Shown piece after piece: positions 29,023-41,124 of a stretch of DNA of 64,000 bases. The stretch spans positions 124,001 through 188,000 of the forward strand of contig NZ_JANUDY010000008.1 in the NCBI RefSeq assembly GCF_024809975.1, read 5' to 3'. Position numbers and translations under genes: made by a program. How positions within the stretch are numbered: the first letter of the stretch is position 1; each line of letters begins with the position of its first letter. Source of the stretch: Comamonas sp. BIGb0152 (lineage in GTDB: Bacteria > Pseudomonadota > Gammaproteobacteria > Burkholderiales > Burkholderiaceae_C). The notes under the pieces were generated by a model. That model was given only the letters and a program-made list of their open reading frames with translations. It did no database searches and was not told the DNA's origin.

Positions 29023-30203
29023 TGCCCGCGCCCGCTTCTATGCACAAGCATCAAGACCTGTTTTTGGCCATGGTGGCCGGAGAGACCTCGGGCGACCTGC
29101 TGGCCGGCCTGGTGCTGCAGGGGCTGGCGTCCGATTTTCCTGGTATGCGATCGGCAGGCATTGGTGGCCCGCGCATGGCCCAGGCCGGTTTTGCGGCCTG
29201 GTGGCCCAGCGAGCGCCTGGCGGTGCATGGCTACAGCGCCGAGCTGCTGCGCCGCATCTGGGGCATTTTGCGTATCCGCAAACAGCTCGTACAGCGTTTG
29301 ACGGCCCAGCCTCCGCAACTCTTTGTCGGCGTCGATGCGCCGGATTTCAACCTGGGTGTGGAAGAGCGCTTGCGTGCCCAGGGCATCAAGACCGTGCATT
29401 TTGTCTGTCCCTCCATCTGGGCCTGGCGCCCTGAGCGGGTGGAGAAAATCCGCCGCTCGGCCGACCATGTGCTGTGCATCTTCCCTTTCGAGCCCGCCTT
29501 GCTCGCCCAGCACGGTATTGCCGGCACCTATGTGGGCCACCCGCTGGCCAATGTGATCCCGCTGCAGCCCAACCGCGCTGCCGCACGCCAGCAGCTGGGC
29601 TTGCCGCAAGAGGGTGAAGTGCTGGCGGTGCTGCCAGGCAGTCGGGCCTCGGAAGTCAGCTATATCGCCAAGCCGTTTTTTCTGGCCGCAGCACGGCTTT
29701 TGCAGGCACGGCCTTCGCTTACAATCGTCGTCCCTGCCGTTCCGGCTTTGCGTGCACGCATTGATGCGCTGGCTGCTGAATGCGGGATATTGGATCGCAT
29801 CCGCGTGCTCGATGGCCAGTCGCATCTGGCGCTGGAGGCCTGTGACTGCACCTTGATTGCCAGTGGCACCGCCACCTTGGAGGCCGCGTTGTACAAGCGG
29901 CCCATGGTCATCAGCTACCACATGCATGCCATCAGCTGGCATTTGATGCGCAAAAAGCAGTTGCAGCCCTGGGTGGGTTTGCCCAATATCCTGTGCCAAG
30001 ACTTTGTGGTGCCCGAGCTGCTGCAAGCGGCAGCGACCCCCGAGGCCTTGGCCGAGGCGGTGGCGCAATGGTTGGACGCGCCACGCCTTGATCCAGCACG
30101 CCTGGCCCAGTTGGAGCAGCGTTTTCATGACCTGCACCTGGAACTGCGCAGGGATACCCCAAAGCTTGCTGCCGATGCCATCCAAAAAATTCTCTCTGCC
30201 TGA
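29022..30203 (+). CDS. lpxB: Lipid-A-disaccharide synthase
   Basis: GT-B inverting glycosyltransferase (family GT19) joining UDP-diacylglucosamine and lipid X. 393 residues. Motifs: [12 protein letters not shown] near the N-terminus, [31 protein letters not shown] (nucleotide phosphate loop) and [10 protein letters not shown]. The open frame extends much further 5', but the ATG at 29022 overlapping the lpxA stop fits the family start. The last 29 nt overlap rnhB. Confidence 0.96.
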   Translation: MPAPASMHKHQDLFLAMVAGETSGDLLAGLVLQGLASDFPGMRSAGIGGPRMAQAGFAAWWPSERLAVHGYSAELLRRIWGILRIRKQLVQRLTAQPPQLFVGVDAPDFNLGVEERLRAQGIKTVHFVCPSIWAWRPERVEKIRRSADHVLCIFPFEPALLAQHGIAGTYVGHPLANVIPLQPNRAAARQQLGLPQEGEVLAVLPGSRASEVSYIAKPFFLAAARLLQARPSLTIVVPAVPALRARIDALAAECGILDRIRVLDGQSHLALEACDCTLIASGTATLEAALYKRPMVISYHMHAISWHLMRKKQLQPWVGLPNILCQDFVVPELLQAAATPEALAEAVAQWLDAPRLDPARLAQLEQRFHDLHLELRRDTPKLAADAIQKILSA

Positions 30204-30810
30204 CCAGGTAACCCTGCCTTGGCATCCGCCGGGCTTGGTCGCTGGTGTCGATGAGGCAGGGCGTGGCCCCTTGGCGGGCCCTGTGGTGGCTGCTGCCGTC
30301 ATTTTGGATGAGCGCTCACCCATTGCAGGCCTGGCTGATTCCAAGAAGCTCACCGCGCGTTCGCGTGAGCGTCTCTATGACGAGATTTATGCCAAAGCCT
30401 TGTGCTGCTCGGTGGCGCAGGCGACGGTGCAAGAGGTGGACGGCCTCAATATTTTGCAGGCCACGATGCTGGCTATGCAAAGGGCGGTCAATGGCTTGCG
30501 CCTCAAGCCGGTGCGTGTGCTGGTGGATGGCAACCGGATTCCACAGCTTGACGTGCCTGCGGAGGCCATCGTCAAGGGCGATGCGCTGGTGCAGGCCATT
30601 TCAGCCGCGTCCATTTTGGCCAAGGTGCACCGGGATCGCTGGTGCCAGGATATCGACCGGCTGTACCCGCAGTACGGCTTTGCCATGCACAAGGGCTATG
30701 GCACGGCCGTGCATCTGGCAGCGCTGCAAAGTTTTGGGGCCTGCCCGGAGCATCGCCGCTCCTTCTCTCCGGTGGCCCAGGTGATGGGCCTGGTGAAGCT
30801 GGGCGCCTGA
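30175..30810 (+). CDS. rnhB: Ribonuclease HII
   Basis: Endonuclease cutting the RNA strand of RNA-DNA hybrids and initiating ribonucleotide excision. 211 residues. The catalytic start [19 protein letters not shown] (Asp-Glu pair), LADSKKLT, the Asp of LVDGNRIP, and [10 protein letters not shown] are as in RNase HII. ATG at 30175 lies inside the end of lpxB (29-nt overlap), the usual lpxB-rnhB junction. Confidence 0.96.
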   Translation: MPSKKFSLPDQVTLPWHPPGLVAGVDEAGRGPLAGPVVAAAVILDERSPIAGLADSKKLTARSRERLYDEIYAKALCCSVAQATVQEVDGLNILQATMLAMQRAVNGLRLKPVRVLVDGNRIPQLDVPAEAIVKGDALVQAISAASILAKVHRDRWCQDIDRLYPQYGFAMHKGYGTAVHLAALQSFGACPEHRRSFSPVAQVMGLVKLGA

Positions 30811-30869
30811 GCCGGTTTTCACGCTGTTGAAGCGCATGCAGGCCCCAGGTCTGCGCAAAGGAATTATCT

Positions 30870-31655
30870 GTGTCCCATGACAACCAAGCCGTTTTTATCC
30901 AGTCGCGTGACAACGCCTTGGTCAAGGATCTGCGCCGCTTGATGGAAGAGGGCGCCGCCTACCGCAAGCAGGGGCGCTACTGGATCGAGGGTGACCATCT
31001 TTGCCGTGCCGCACTGGCGCGCGGTGTCAAACCCGCCATCGGCGTGTTTTCCGAGCAGTTCTGGCAGTCGCCGGGCAATGTGTACGCCCGGGAGGCCGGC
31101 AAGAATATCGTCATCGATACGGCCTTGTTCGCCAGCCTCAGCCCTTTGCCTTCGCCCGCGCCTTTTGGTTTTCTGATGGATCTGCCCGTGCAGCAAGCGG
31201 GTATCCAGCCCGGGCTGGCGGCGGTGGTGCTGGATCGCGTGCAGGATGCCGGCAATGTTGGCTCCATCTTGCGCAGTGCCTCGGCCTTTGGCTTTGGCCA
31301 GGTGATTGCACTCAAGGGCTCGGCGGCGCTGTGGAGTGGCAAGGTGCTGCGCGCCGGCATGGGCGCGCATTTTGCGCTGCACCTGGTCGAGAATGCAGCG
31401 CTGGACGATGTGCTGGCGCTGCAGCTGCCGCTGCTGGTGACCAGCTCGCACCAGGGTGATTGGCTGCACCAGGCCAAGCTGCCCTGGCCTTGTACCTGGG
31501 TCATGGGCCATGAAGGCCAGGGGGTTTCCGAGCCCTTGCAGGCAGCAGCCAGCCAGCACATCCGCATCACCCAGCCCGGTGGTGAGGAGTCGCTCAACGT
31601 CGGTGCTGCGGCTGCCATCTGCCTGCATGCGAGCGCCGCAGCACGCGCCGCCTGA
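30870..31655 (+). CDS. TrmH/SpoU family RNA 2'-O-methyltransferase
   Basis: SPOUT-class methyltransferase, 261 residues: an N-terminal substrate-binding domain (SRDNALVKDLRRL, RYWIEGDHL), then the knotted catalytic domain with motif 1 LDRVQDAGNVGSILRSA, motif 2 WVMGHEGQGVS and motif 3 ITQPGGEESLNVGAAAAI. It resembles RlmB/TsnR-like rRNA methyltransferases; the target nucleotide is not deducible. The start is GTG at 30870 after AAAGGA. It lies 59 nt after rnhB, so probably in the same transcript. Confidence 0.88.
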   Translation: MSHDNQAVFIQSRDNALVKDLRRLMEEGAAYRKQGRYWIEGDHLCRAALARGVKPAIGVFSEQFWQSPGNVYAREAGKNIVIDTALFASLSPLPSPAPFGFLMDLPVQQAGIQPGLAAVVLDRVQDAGNVGSILRSASAFGFGQVIALKGSAALWSGKVLRAGMGAHFALHLVENAALDDVLALQLPLLVTSSHQGDWLHQAKLPWPCTWVMGHEGQGVSEPLQAAASQHIRITQPGGEESLNVGAAAAICLHASAAARAA

Positions 31656-31822
31656 GCGTTGGTGGCAGCCTTTGAACTTCAGTGGTAACGAGTATGCGCT
31701 TTGCGTATTTTCACCGTTGTTTATACGCTCTGCGTTTTGGTGATGCTGCGCAGAGTGTGTAATTTTTGCGGCTTTGCCCCTGAAATCATCCCCTGCACCC
31801 ACTCAGATTGCAGCTTGCACGC

Positions 31823-31953
31823 TACAATGGGTGGCTTTCAAGTAATCACGTCGCCCGGCTGCACTCAAAGCAATCTCTCATAAGCACAGTCTACGCGGTG
31901 GTCCTCAGGGCCACCACAGGCTCCGGGCGACCCGTAACCATCCGGAGAACCCA
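31823..31953 (+). promoter_or_regulatory. carAB promoter (-10) and structured leader
   Basis: A TACAAT box (31823-31828) precedes an approximately 120-nt leader. GTCGCCCGG (31850-31858) pairs at long range with CCGGGCGAC (31923-31931), enclosing a second stem GGTGGTCC/GGGCCACC (31897-31904 with 31908-31915, one G-T pair). The outer stem ends 8 nt before the GGAG of carA. No U-run, so translational control or RNA stability is more likely than termination. Function is inference. Confidence 0.45.
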
Positions 31954-33141
31954 GTGTTTTTGTCTCAACAGAGCGCGTTTCCTCCCGCCATCCTGGCGCT
32001 CGCAGACGGCACGGTCTTTATTGGCAACTCAATCGGTGCGCAAGGCACCACGACCGGTGAAGTGGTGTTCAACACCGCGATGACCGGTTATCAGGAAATC
32101 CTCACCGACCCCAGCTACTGCCAGCAGATCGTGACACTCACGTATCCGCACATCGGCAACTACGGGATCAACGCGGAAGATATTGAGTCCGACAAAGTCT
32201 TTGCTGCTGGCCTGATCATCAAGAATCTGCCACTGCTGGCCAGCAACTTCCGCAGCACCGAAACCCTGTCGGAGTATCTCGTCCGCAGCAACACGGTCTC
32301 CATTGCCAACATCGATACCCGCAAGCTCACCCGCCTGCTGCGCGACAAGGGTGCGCAAAACGGCGCCATCGTCGGTCTGGCCGCTGGCGAGCAGGTGTCG
32401 CAGGCCCGCATCGATGAAGCGATTGCTGCTGCCAAGGCTGCGCCCAGCATGAAGGGGCTGGACCTGGCCAAAGTCGTCAGCGTCTCCCAATCCTACGAAT
32501 GGGTGCAGACCGAGTGGCAGCTGTTCCGTGCCGACGGCACGCCGGGCTACGGCAAGTTGCAGGATCACCGCTTCCACGTGGTGGCCTATGACTATGGCGT
32601 CAAGAAAAACATCCTGCGCATGCTGGCCGAACGCGGCTGCCGCGTGACCGTGGTGCCAGCCCAGACCCCTGCGGCCGACGTGCTCAAGTACCAGCCCGAT
32701 GGTGTGTTCCTGTCCAATGGCCCTGGCGACCCAGAGCCTTGCGACTACGCCATCGACGCTGCGCGCACCATCATGGACAGCGGTGTGCCGACCTTTGGCA
32801 TTTGCCTGGGCCACCAGATCATGGCGCTGGCCTGCGGTGCCAAAACCTTCAAGATGCAAAACAGCCACCATGGTGCCAACCATCCGGTCAAGGATCTGGA
32901 CTCGGGCCGCGTCTGCATCACCAGCCAGAACCACGGCTTTGCGGTGGATCTGGACACCTTGCCGGCCAACACCCGGGCCACGCATGTGAGTCTGTTCGAT
33001 GGCACCTTGCAAGGCATGGAGCGTACCGACCGTCCCGCCTTCTGCTTCCAGGGCCACCCCGAGGCCTCGCCCGGCCCGCATGATGTGTCGTACCTGTTCG
33101 ACCGTTTTGTGGACCTGATGCGCAAGCACAAGAAGGCCTGA
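31954..33141 (+). CDS. carA: Carbamoyl-phosphate synthase small subunit
   Basis: Glutamine amidotransferase subunit supplying ammonia to CarB for arginine and pyrimidine synthesis. 395 residues. N-terminal CPSase small-chain domain ([32 protein letters not shown]), C-terminal class I GATase with nucleophile Cys284 in [10 protein letters not shown], the His/Glu dyad in [13 protein letters not shown], and [12 protein letters not shown]. The start is GTG at 31954 after CCGGAG. A structured leader precedes it. Confidence 0.97.
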   Translation: MFLSQQSAFPPAILALADGTVFIGNSIGAQGTTTGEVVFNTAMTGYQEILTDPSYCQQIVTLTYPHIGNYGINAEDIESDKVFAAGLIIKNLPLLASNFRSTETLSEYLVRSNTVSIANIDTRKLTRLLRDKGAQNGAIVGLAAGEQVSQARIDEAIAAAKAAPSMKGLDLAKVVSVSQSYEWVQTEWQLFRADGTPGYGKLQDHRFHVVAYDYGVKKNILRMLAERGCRVTVVPAQTPAADVLKYQPDGVFLSNGPGDPEPCDYAIDAARTIMDSGVPTFGICLGHQIMALACGAKTFKMQNSHHGANHPVKDLDSGRVCITSQNHGFAVDLDTLPANTRATHVSLFDGTLQGMERTDRPAFCFQGHPEASPGPHDVSYLFDRFVDLMRKHKKA

Positions 33142-33199
33142 TGGCCGGCCTGAGCCGCTGCCAGCCCCAGCCCACCCAGAACCCTAGGAATTTGCTGCC

Positions 33200-33559
33200 G
33201 TGAAACTGTTTTCCTTTCCCGTCGCCACCTTAGAGAAAGCGATCAGCAAGCGCATCATGAGCTTGGCTCCCGAGCACAAGGAGTGGTTCATGGCGCGCTG
33301 GCAGCAAAAGCCCTATAAGAAATCCTTCCTCGACAACAAGGCCTTGCCCCTGGTCACCATCGTGTCCAAGTGCAAAACCATGAAAGACGAGGAATTCGAC
33401 CAGGTGATGGCCGAGTGGGACGCCAAGTTCTACGAAGCCGAGGCGCAGGTGCTGCGCCCCATGGTGCAAGGGGATGGCCTGCTGCAGCTCATGCAGAAGA
33501 GCCTGCCCGAGGCCCGTGTCCTGGCCATTTTGAACAAATTAGATAACGACCGCGTATAA
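33200..33559 (+). CDS. Small conserved-looking protein between carA and carB
   Basis: 119 residues, soluble, basic in the first half, no signal peptide or membrane segment. It begins [19 protein letters not shown] and contains [13 protein letters not shown] and a C-terminal helix [22 protein letters not shown] do not recognise a family. Start is GTG at 33200. It is 58 nt after carA and 65 nt before carB in the same direction, with no terminator between, so it is almost certainly in the car transcript. It could be a regulator or partner of carbamoyl-phosphate synthase, or an unrelated passenger; nothing in the sequence decides. Confidence 0.7.
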   Translation: MKLFSFPVATLEKAISKRIMSLAPEHKEWFMARWQQKPYKKSFLDNKALPLVTIVSKCKTMKDEEFDQVMAEWDAKFYEAEAQVLRPMVQGDGLLQLMQKSLPEARVLAILNKLDNDRV

Positions 33560-33624
33560 CCCCAGCGCTGGGCGGCTGCCTACCAGGGCAGCCAGCCAGC
33601 GCGCGCGACTGCAAGGCGAGCCTC

Positions 33625-36873
<3,249 letters not shown>

Positions 36874-36887
36874 TCTTCTAAGCTCCT

Positions 36888-36921
36888 TGCCGATTTTTGT
36901 TCTAAGGCTCAAAAATCGGCA
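36888..36921 (+). other. 12-bp perfect hairpin after carB
   Basis: TGCCGATTTTTG (36888-36899) and CAAAAATCGGCA (36910-36921) are exact complements with a 10-nt loop. No U-run follows on either strand. A weak promoter (TTGTTC 36897-36902, 18 bp, CATAAT 36921-36926) overlaps it. It may be an operator or an RNA-processing stem. Confidence 0.5.
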
Positions 36922-36939
36922 TAATAGAGACTGCCTCGC

Positions 36940-36975
36940 AACCGCCGCGCTCCCCAGCGCGGCGGTTTGCTTTTG
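36940..36975 (+). terminator. Strong hairpin terminator after carB
   Basis: AACCGCCGCGCT (36940-36951) pairs perfectly with AGCGCGGCGGTT (36956-36967), loop CCCC, followed by TGCTTTT. Confidence 0.7.
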
Positions 36976-37054
36976 AATCCCCGCCGCATAGCAGGCGGAT
37001 GTCTACCAGGTGCCAGCGCCATCGCTGGCATCGCGACTGTTTGTGGAGACCGAG

Positions 37055-37531
37055 ATGGCCACTATCCCAATTACCAAGCGCGGTGCAGAAAAGCTCAAAG
37101 ACGAGCTGCAACGCCTCAAGACCATAGAGCGCCCTGGCGTCATTGCGGCCATTGCCGAAGCCCGCTCGCATGGCGACCTGAGTGAAAACGCCGAATACGA
37201 TGCCGCCAAGGATCGCCAAGGCTTTATCGAAGGCCGTATCCAGGAGGTGGAGTCCAAGCTGTCTGCCGCGCAGATCATTGACCCTTCCCAGCTCGATGCC
37301 GGTGGCAAGGTGGTGTTTGGCGCCACGGTGGATTTGGCCGATGAAGACAGTGGCGAGTCCGTGACCTACCAAATCGTGGGTGAAGACGAGGCTGACCTCA
37401 AGCAAGGCCTGATCAACGTCTCCAGCCCCATCGCCCGTGCCTTGATCGGCAAGGAAGAGGGCGACACGGCCGTCGTGCAGGCCCCTGGCGGCGAGCGCCG
37501 CTACGAAGTGGTTGGCGTGCGCTACCTCTGA
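37055..37531 (+). CDS. greA: Transcription elongation factor GreA
   Basis: Binds the RNA polymerase secondary channel and stimulates cleavage of backtracked RNA. 158 residues: N-terminal coiled coil (1-75) with the acidic tip in [15 protein letters not shown], then a FKBP-like C-terminal domain ([29 protein letters not shown]-like). ATG at 37055 follows GGAGA. The frame stays open upstream to 37010, but [14 protein letters not shown] is the family N-terminus. Confidence 0.97.
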   Translation: MATIPITKRGAEKLKDELQRLKTIERPGVIAAIAEARSHGDLSENAEYDAAKDRQGFIEGRIQEVESKLSAAQIIDPSQLDAGGKVVFGATVDLADEDSGESVTYQIVGEDEADLKQGLINVSSPIARALIGKEEGDTAVVQAPGGERRYEVVGVRYL

Positions 37532-37558
37532 TCGTTTGAGACTGCCCAGGAGCCAGCG

Positions 37559-37978
37559 ATGAACCACCGCCTTCCCGTATTTGCCGCAGCCCTGTGGTGG
37601 GGTAGCCTGTCGGCCATCGGCTTCATGGCGGTGCCCATGCTGTTTGCCAACCTGCCCCAGGCATCGATGGCCGGCTTTATGGCCGCCAAGCTGTTTGCGG
37701 CGCAGACCTGGGTGTCGCTCGCTTGCGGCCTGGCACTGCTGGTGGTGGCCAAGGACAAGGCCTCCAACGCCATCCAGCCCTGGGCCCGCGCGGCGCTGGG
37801 CTTTGTGTTGGCGGGCATGCTGATGGCGCTGGTGGTGCAGTACGGCGTATCGCCCAAGATCGTGCAGCGGGAGAACCTCAAGTTCTGGCATGGCTTGGGC
37901 ACGCTTTTGTATGCGCTGCAATGGCTGTGCGCAGCCGTCGTGCTCTGGCGGACGTCCGCACCGCCGTCGCGGGCTTGA
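37559..37978 (+). CDS. DUF4149 membrane protein
   Basis: 139 residues with four hydrophobic segments (about 5-28, 45-62, 74-96 and 112-133), the pattern of the DUF4149 family of small inner-membrane proteins. A weak HGLGTLLYALQW motif is near the C-terminus. ATG at 37559 follows CAGGAG; the gene starts 27 nt after greA, so they are probably co-transcribed. Function unknown. Confidence 0.75.
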   Translation: MNHRLPVFAAALWWGSLSAIGFMAVPMLFANLPQASMAGFMAAKLFAAQTWVSLACGLALLVVAKDKASNAIQPWARAALGFVLAGMLMALVVQYGVSPKIVQRENLKFWHGLGTLLYALQWLCAAVVLWRTSAPPSRA

Positions 37979-38024
37979 TCTGGCCCAAGGCGACGGCATC
38001 CAGCCGCGCTACACTGGGCGGGCC

Positions 38025-38909
38025 ATGCAATCTCCCATCGTTTCCATCGACGCCAATGACTGGCGCAACACACCCGGCCGTACCGAATGGACGGCCGCCG
38101 TTGAATCGGGCAAGGTGCTGTACTTTCCCCAACTGGCTTTCACGCTGTCCGAGCAGGAGAAGGCGCTGCTGCGGCCCGATGTGCGCGATCCGAAATCGCG
38201 CAACATCAGCCTGAACGTGGATGGCGCTATCAAGGGCGTGGCCGGTGATGCCGCGACGCAGGCCGCCGTGGCGGCCATGGTCACGCGCTTTCGTGCGCAG
38301 GCCACTGCATTGATTGCCGGCTTGTTCCCCGATTACATGCCCGTGGTGCGCATGGCGCCCACCAGCTACCGCCCGTCCCAAGTCGAGACCCGCGCCCAGT
38401 CCTGGCGGGCCGATGACAAGCGCATGCATGTGGATGCCTTCCCGTCGCGGCCCAATTACGGCGAGCGCATCTTGCGCGTGTTCAGCAATGTCAACCCCGA
38501 CGGCCTGCCCCGGGTCTGGCGGGTGGGTGAGCCTTTTGAGGACGTGGCGCGCAAGTTTCTGCCGCGTGCCAAGCCCTATGTGGCCTGGCAGGCCAAGGCC
38601 TTGGCCCTGCTGCATGTGACCAAGTCACTGCGCAGCGAATACGACCACCTGATGCTGCAGTTGCACGACGGCATGAAGGGCGATATGGACTACCAGCGCA
38701 ATGCGCCGCAAGAGACCATGCCCTTTGCTGCAGGTTCTAGCTGGGTGTGCTTTTCCGACCAGGCGGTGCATGCGGTCATGTCCGGCCAGTACATGCTGGA
38801 GCAGACCTTCTTCTTGCCGCCCGGCAAGGAATACAATCCCGAGGCCAGTCCGCTGGCGATTTTGACGCGCATGCAAGGCCATGCGTTGGTGGCAGCCGGG
38901 CAGCGATAA
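38025..38909 (+). CDS. kdoO: Kdo hydroxylase (KdoO-like)
   Basis: Predicted Fe(II)/2-oxoglutarate-dependent dioxygenase of the Kdo 3-hydroxylase family, which converts Kdo to Ko in lipopolysaccharide in Burkholderia/Yersinia-type bacteria. 294 residues. Supporting motifs are KRMHVDAFPSRPNYGERILRVF (a likely HxD iron site), YDHLMLQLHD and SDQAVHAVMSGQ (second His). ATG at 38025. It shares a bidirectional terminator with a convergent glycosyltransferase. The family call is fairly secure; activity is inferred. Confidence 0.8.
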   Translation: MQSPIVSIDANDWRNTPGRTEWTAAVESGKVLYFPQLAFTLSEQEKALLRPDVRDPKSRNISLNVDGAIKGVAGDAATQAAVAAMVTRFRAQATALIAGLFPDYMPVVRMAPTSYRPSQVETRAQSWRADDKRMHVDAFPSRPNYGERILRVFSNVNPDGLPRVWRVGEPFEDVARKFLPRAKPYVAWQAKALALLHVTKSLRSEYDHLMLQLHDGMKGDMDYQRNAPQETMPFAAGSSWVCFSDQAVHAVMSGQYMLEQTFFLPPGKEYNPEASPLAILTRMQGHALVAAGQR

Positions 38910-38941
38910 GCCTGGCAGCTGCAGCCCCTTTGTGGGCAGAG

Positions 38942-38980
38942 AAAAAGGCGTTGATCGCGGGATCAACGCCTTTGGCTTTT
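38942..38980. terminator. Bidirectional terminator between kdoO and the glycosyltransferase gene
   Basis: AAAGGCGTTGATC (38944-38956) pairs with its exact complement (38961-38973). T-rich sequence follows on plus, and an A-run precedes on plus (a U-run for minus transcripts). Confidence 0.8.
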
Positions 38981-38994
38981 TGGGGCAGGGCCGC

Positions 38995-39738
38995 TTAGCC
39001 CCAGGCCTTCTCAATCCAGCGCGCAGGCTGGATATGGTGAAAGCGCTTGTTGCGCAGGCCTTGCAAGGCGTCAGGAGGGTTCACCTCACCGTGGAAGATG
39101 ACGATGCGTGCATCGGCCGGCGGCACCGGCTCTTTCCAGTAGTTGCTGGGCCAGGCAGGGATGCAGTAGTACTTGAAGCTCGGGCACCAGGCGGCAGGCC
39201 AGTAATCGAGCTTGCCTTGCGCATGCAGAAAGTGCGACAGGTACTCTTGCTCATTGCGGTACTGGGCGCGCAGCTGGTCCGTGTTGGCGCGAAAGTTGGC
39301 CAGCACATCGGCGTGGGCGCCCAAGGTAAAGCGGTAGACCGAGGAGTTGCCCACGATGCGCTTGCCAAAGCGCCAAAAGCGCGGGTAGTCATGGATGATG
39401 CGAAATTCGCCCGGCAGGCTGAAAAACGCGTCCATGCTGCCGACAATCACCACATCCAGATCCAGGAACAAGGCCTGGCCCTTGAGGCCGTGGAGGTCTT
39501 GCTCAAAGGTGGTGAGCTTTTTCCAGGCACCATCGCGCTGGCCCGGGGCCAGTTGGATGTTCAGGTCCGGAATCGGAAAGCACTCCACCTCGCTGCGAAT
39601 CCCTTGCGTGTCATCGGTCAGACAGACAAAGCGAAAATCGCCACTCAGATGGCGGCGCACCATGGCGTAAAGCCTGTTTACATAGTCGGGGCCATATTTG
39701 GTACCCCATTTCATGCAAAGGATGTGGCGATCGGTCAC
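38995..39738 (-). CDS. GT-A-like glycosyltransferase
   Basis: 247 residues, no membrane segment. It begins MTDRHILCMKWGTKYGPDYVNRL, has the DxD-like metal/sugar-nucleotide motif FLDLDVVIVGSMD near residue 93 and a C-terminal HGEVNPPDAL. This resembles glycosyltransferase-like proteins of surface polysaccharide loci; donor and acceptor unknown. The start is GTG at 39738, one base after the yhbY stop, so the two are translationally linked. It converges on the Kdo hydroxylase gene, which hints at a role in LPS core modification (inference). Confidence 0.75.
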   Translation of the reverse strand: MTDRHILCMKWGTKYGPDYVNRLYAMVRRHLSGDFRFVCLTDDTQGIRSEVECFPIPDLNIQLAPGQRDGAWKKLTTFEQDLHGLKGQALFLDLDVVIVGSMDAFFSLPGEFRIIHDYPRFWRFGKRIVGNSSVYRFTLGAHADVLANFRANTDQLRAQYRNEQEYLSHFLHAQGKLDYWPAAWCPSFKYYCIPAWPSNYWKEPVPPADARIVIFHGEVNPPDALQGLRNKRFHHIQPARWIEKAWG

Positions 39739-39739
39739 A

Positions 39740-40216
39740 CTAGCTGCCCTGCTGCTTTTTGATGGACTTTAGCTTGGGCTTCTTGGCGCGCTTGACTTGG
39801 CCGCCGGCCGTCAGGCGCTGGTTGCCCAGGATGCGGATCTGCTTGATTTCGGGCTTTTGCCAGACGTTCTTGCTGAACTTGAGCACCTTGACGTCGCGTG
39901 GACCGGCTTTGCGGTCTTCGTCAATCTGCTTTTCCTTTTCGGGCATCGGGCGCCAGAGCACCAGCAGCTTGCCGATGTGCTGGATGGGCGCTGCATTGAG
40001 CGAGTCGGTCAGCTTCAGGAAGATGGCTTCGCGGTTGGCGCGGTCATCGGAGAAAACACGGATTTTGATCAGGCCATGAGAGTTCAAGGCCAGATCGACC
40101 TCTTTTTCGACGGCTTCGGTCAAGCCGTCACCGCCAATCAGAACCACGGGGTCGAGGTGGTGGGCTTCGGCGCGGTGCTCGCGACGTTGGGCGGGAGTGA
40201 GTTGTATTTGGGGCAT
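39740..40216 (-). CDS. yhbY: YhbY family RNA-binding protein (CRM domain)
   Basis: 158 residues. The first 95 form a CRM domain (LTPAQRREHRAEAHHLDPVV, GGDGLTEAVEKEVDLAL, GKLLVLWRP) as in YhbY, which associates with pre-50S ribosomes. A lysine-rich tail of about 55 residues, absent from E. coli YhbY, follows and would strengthen RNA binding. It diverges from rlmE, another 50S maturation factor, with only 32 bp between starts. Confidence 0.9.
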   Translation of the reverse strand: MPQIQLTPAQRREHRAEAHHLDPVVLIGGDGLTEAVEKEVDLALNSHGLIKIRVFSDDRANREAIFLKLTDSLNAAPIQHIGKLLVLWRPMPEKEKQIDEDRKAGPRDVKVLKFSKNVWQKPEIKQIRILGNQRLTAGGQVKRAKKPKLKSIKKQQGS

Positions 40217-40248
40217 AGCCCGTATTATCGGGGCTCCCGGGAGAAAAC

Positions 40249-40917
40249 ATGAAAGTAAGTACTAAAACCAAGAAAGTCAACAAGACTTGGATCAATCAGC
40301 ATATCAACGATCCCTATGTACGCGCTGCGCAAAAAGACGGCTACCGTGCCCGTGCAGTCTACAAACTCAAGGAAATCGATGAGCACTTCAAGCTGATCCG
40401 ACCGGGCGATGTGGTGGTGGATTTGGGCTCCACGCCCGGTGCCTGGAGCCAGTACGTGCGCCGCCGCCTGTCGCCGGACGGCGCTGCCGTGGGTGCGCTC
40501 AATGGCGCCATCATCGGGCTGGACATGCTGCCCATGGAGCCCATTGAGGGCGTGGACTTCATCCTGGGCGATTTCCGTGAGCAGGAGGTATTGGCGCAGT
40601 TGGAAGCAACGCTGGCCCATCGCCGCGTCGATCTGGTGATCTCGGACATGGCTCCCAATCTGTCGGGGGTGGAGACCGTGGATTCTGCGCGTATCTCGCA
40701 CCTGATCGAGCTGGCCGTTGATTTCACCTGCCAGCACATGAAGCCCGAAGGCACCTTGGTGGTCAAGCTGTTCCATGGCAGTGGCTACTCGCAATTGGTC
40801 GATCTGTTCAAACAGACCTTCCAGGTGGTCAAGCCCTACAAGCCCAAGGCCTCGCGCGACAAATCGTCTGAGACCTATTTGCTGGGCATGCGCCTCAAGC
40901 CTGAAGCCCAACGTTGA
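40249..40917 (+). CDS. rlmE: 23S rRNA 2'-O-ribose U2552 methyltransferase RlmE
   Basis: FtsJ/RrmJ SAM-dependent methyltransferase acting late in 50S assembly. 222 residues. SAM site [14 protein letters not shown], catalytic tetrad K-D-K-E with Lys near residue 42 (YKLKEID), Asp in [10 protein letters not shown], Lys in TLVVKLFHG and Glu in SSETYL. ATG at 40249 with GGGAG upstream. It is upstream of ftsH as in many proteobacteria, but separated by 207 nt holding a promoter. Confidence 0.96.
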   Translation: MKVSTKTKKVNKTWINQHINDPYVRAAQKDGYRARAVYKLKEIDEHFKLIRPGDVVVDLGSTPGAWSQYVRRRLSPDGAAVGALNGAIIGLDMLPMEPIEGVDFILGDFREQEVLAQLEATLAHRRVDLVISDMAPNLSGVETVDSARISHLIELAVDFTCQHMKPEGTLVVKLFHGSGYSQLVDLFKQTFQVVKPYKPKASRDKSSETYLLGMRLKPEAQR

Positions 40918-41047
40918 AGATTCTCTGCAGAACCTGCTGTGCGATGCCGGGGTTCTGCAGAGGCTGTCTAAACACTGAGACAATAGGCGTTAACAGGCTC
41001 TCAATGCAATCCTGCGTGCCACCAAGGGGAAAGCGCAAGCATTTGCC

Positions 41048-41073
41048 CTTGAAAGTTCTAAAATAGCGCATAT
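41048..41073 (+). promoter_or_regulatory. Candidate heat-shock (sigma-32) promoter of ftsH
   Basis: CTTGAAA (41048-41054) matches the sigma-32 -35 consensus exactly. GCGCATAT (41066-41073) partly matches the -10 consensus CCCCATNT; the 11-bp spacer is short. ftsH is heat-inducible in E. coli. Confidence 0.4.
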
Positions 41074-41124
41074 CTGACATAACAGATTCTGTGTCTTTTC
41101 TGATTTCCTACTACTGGAGCCCCC

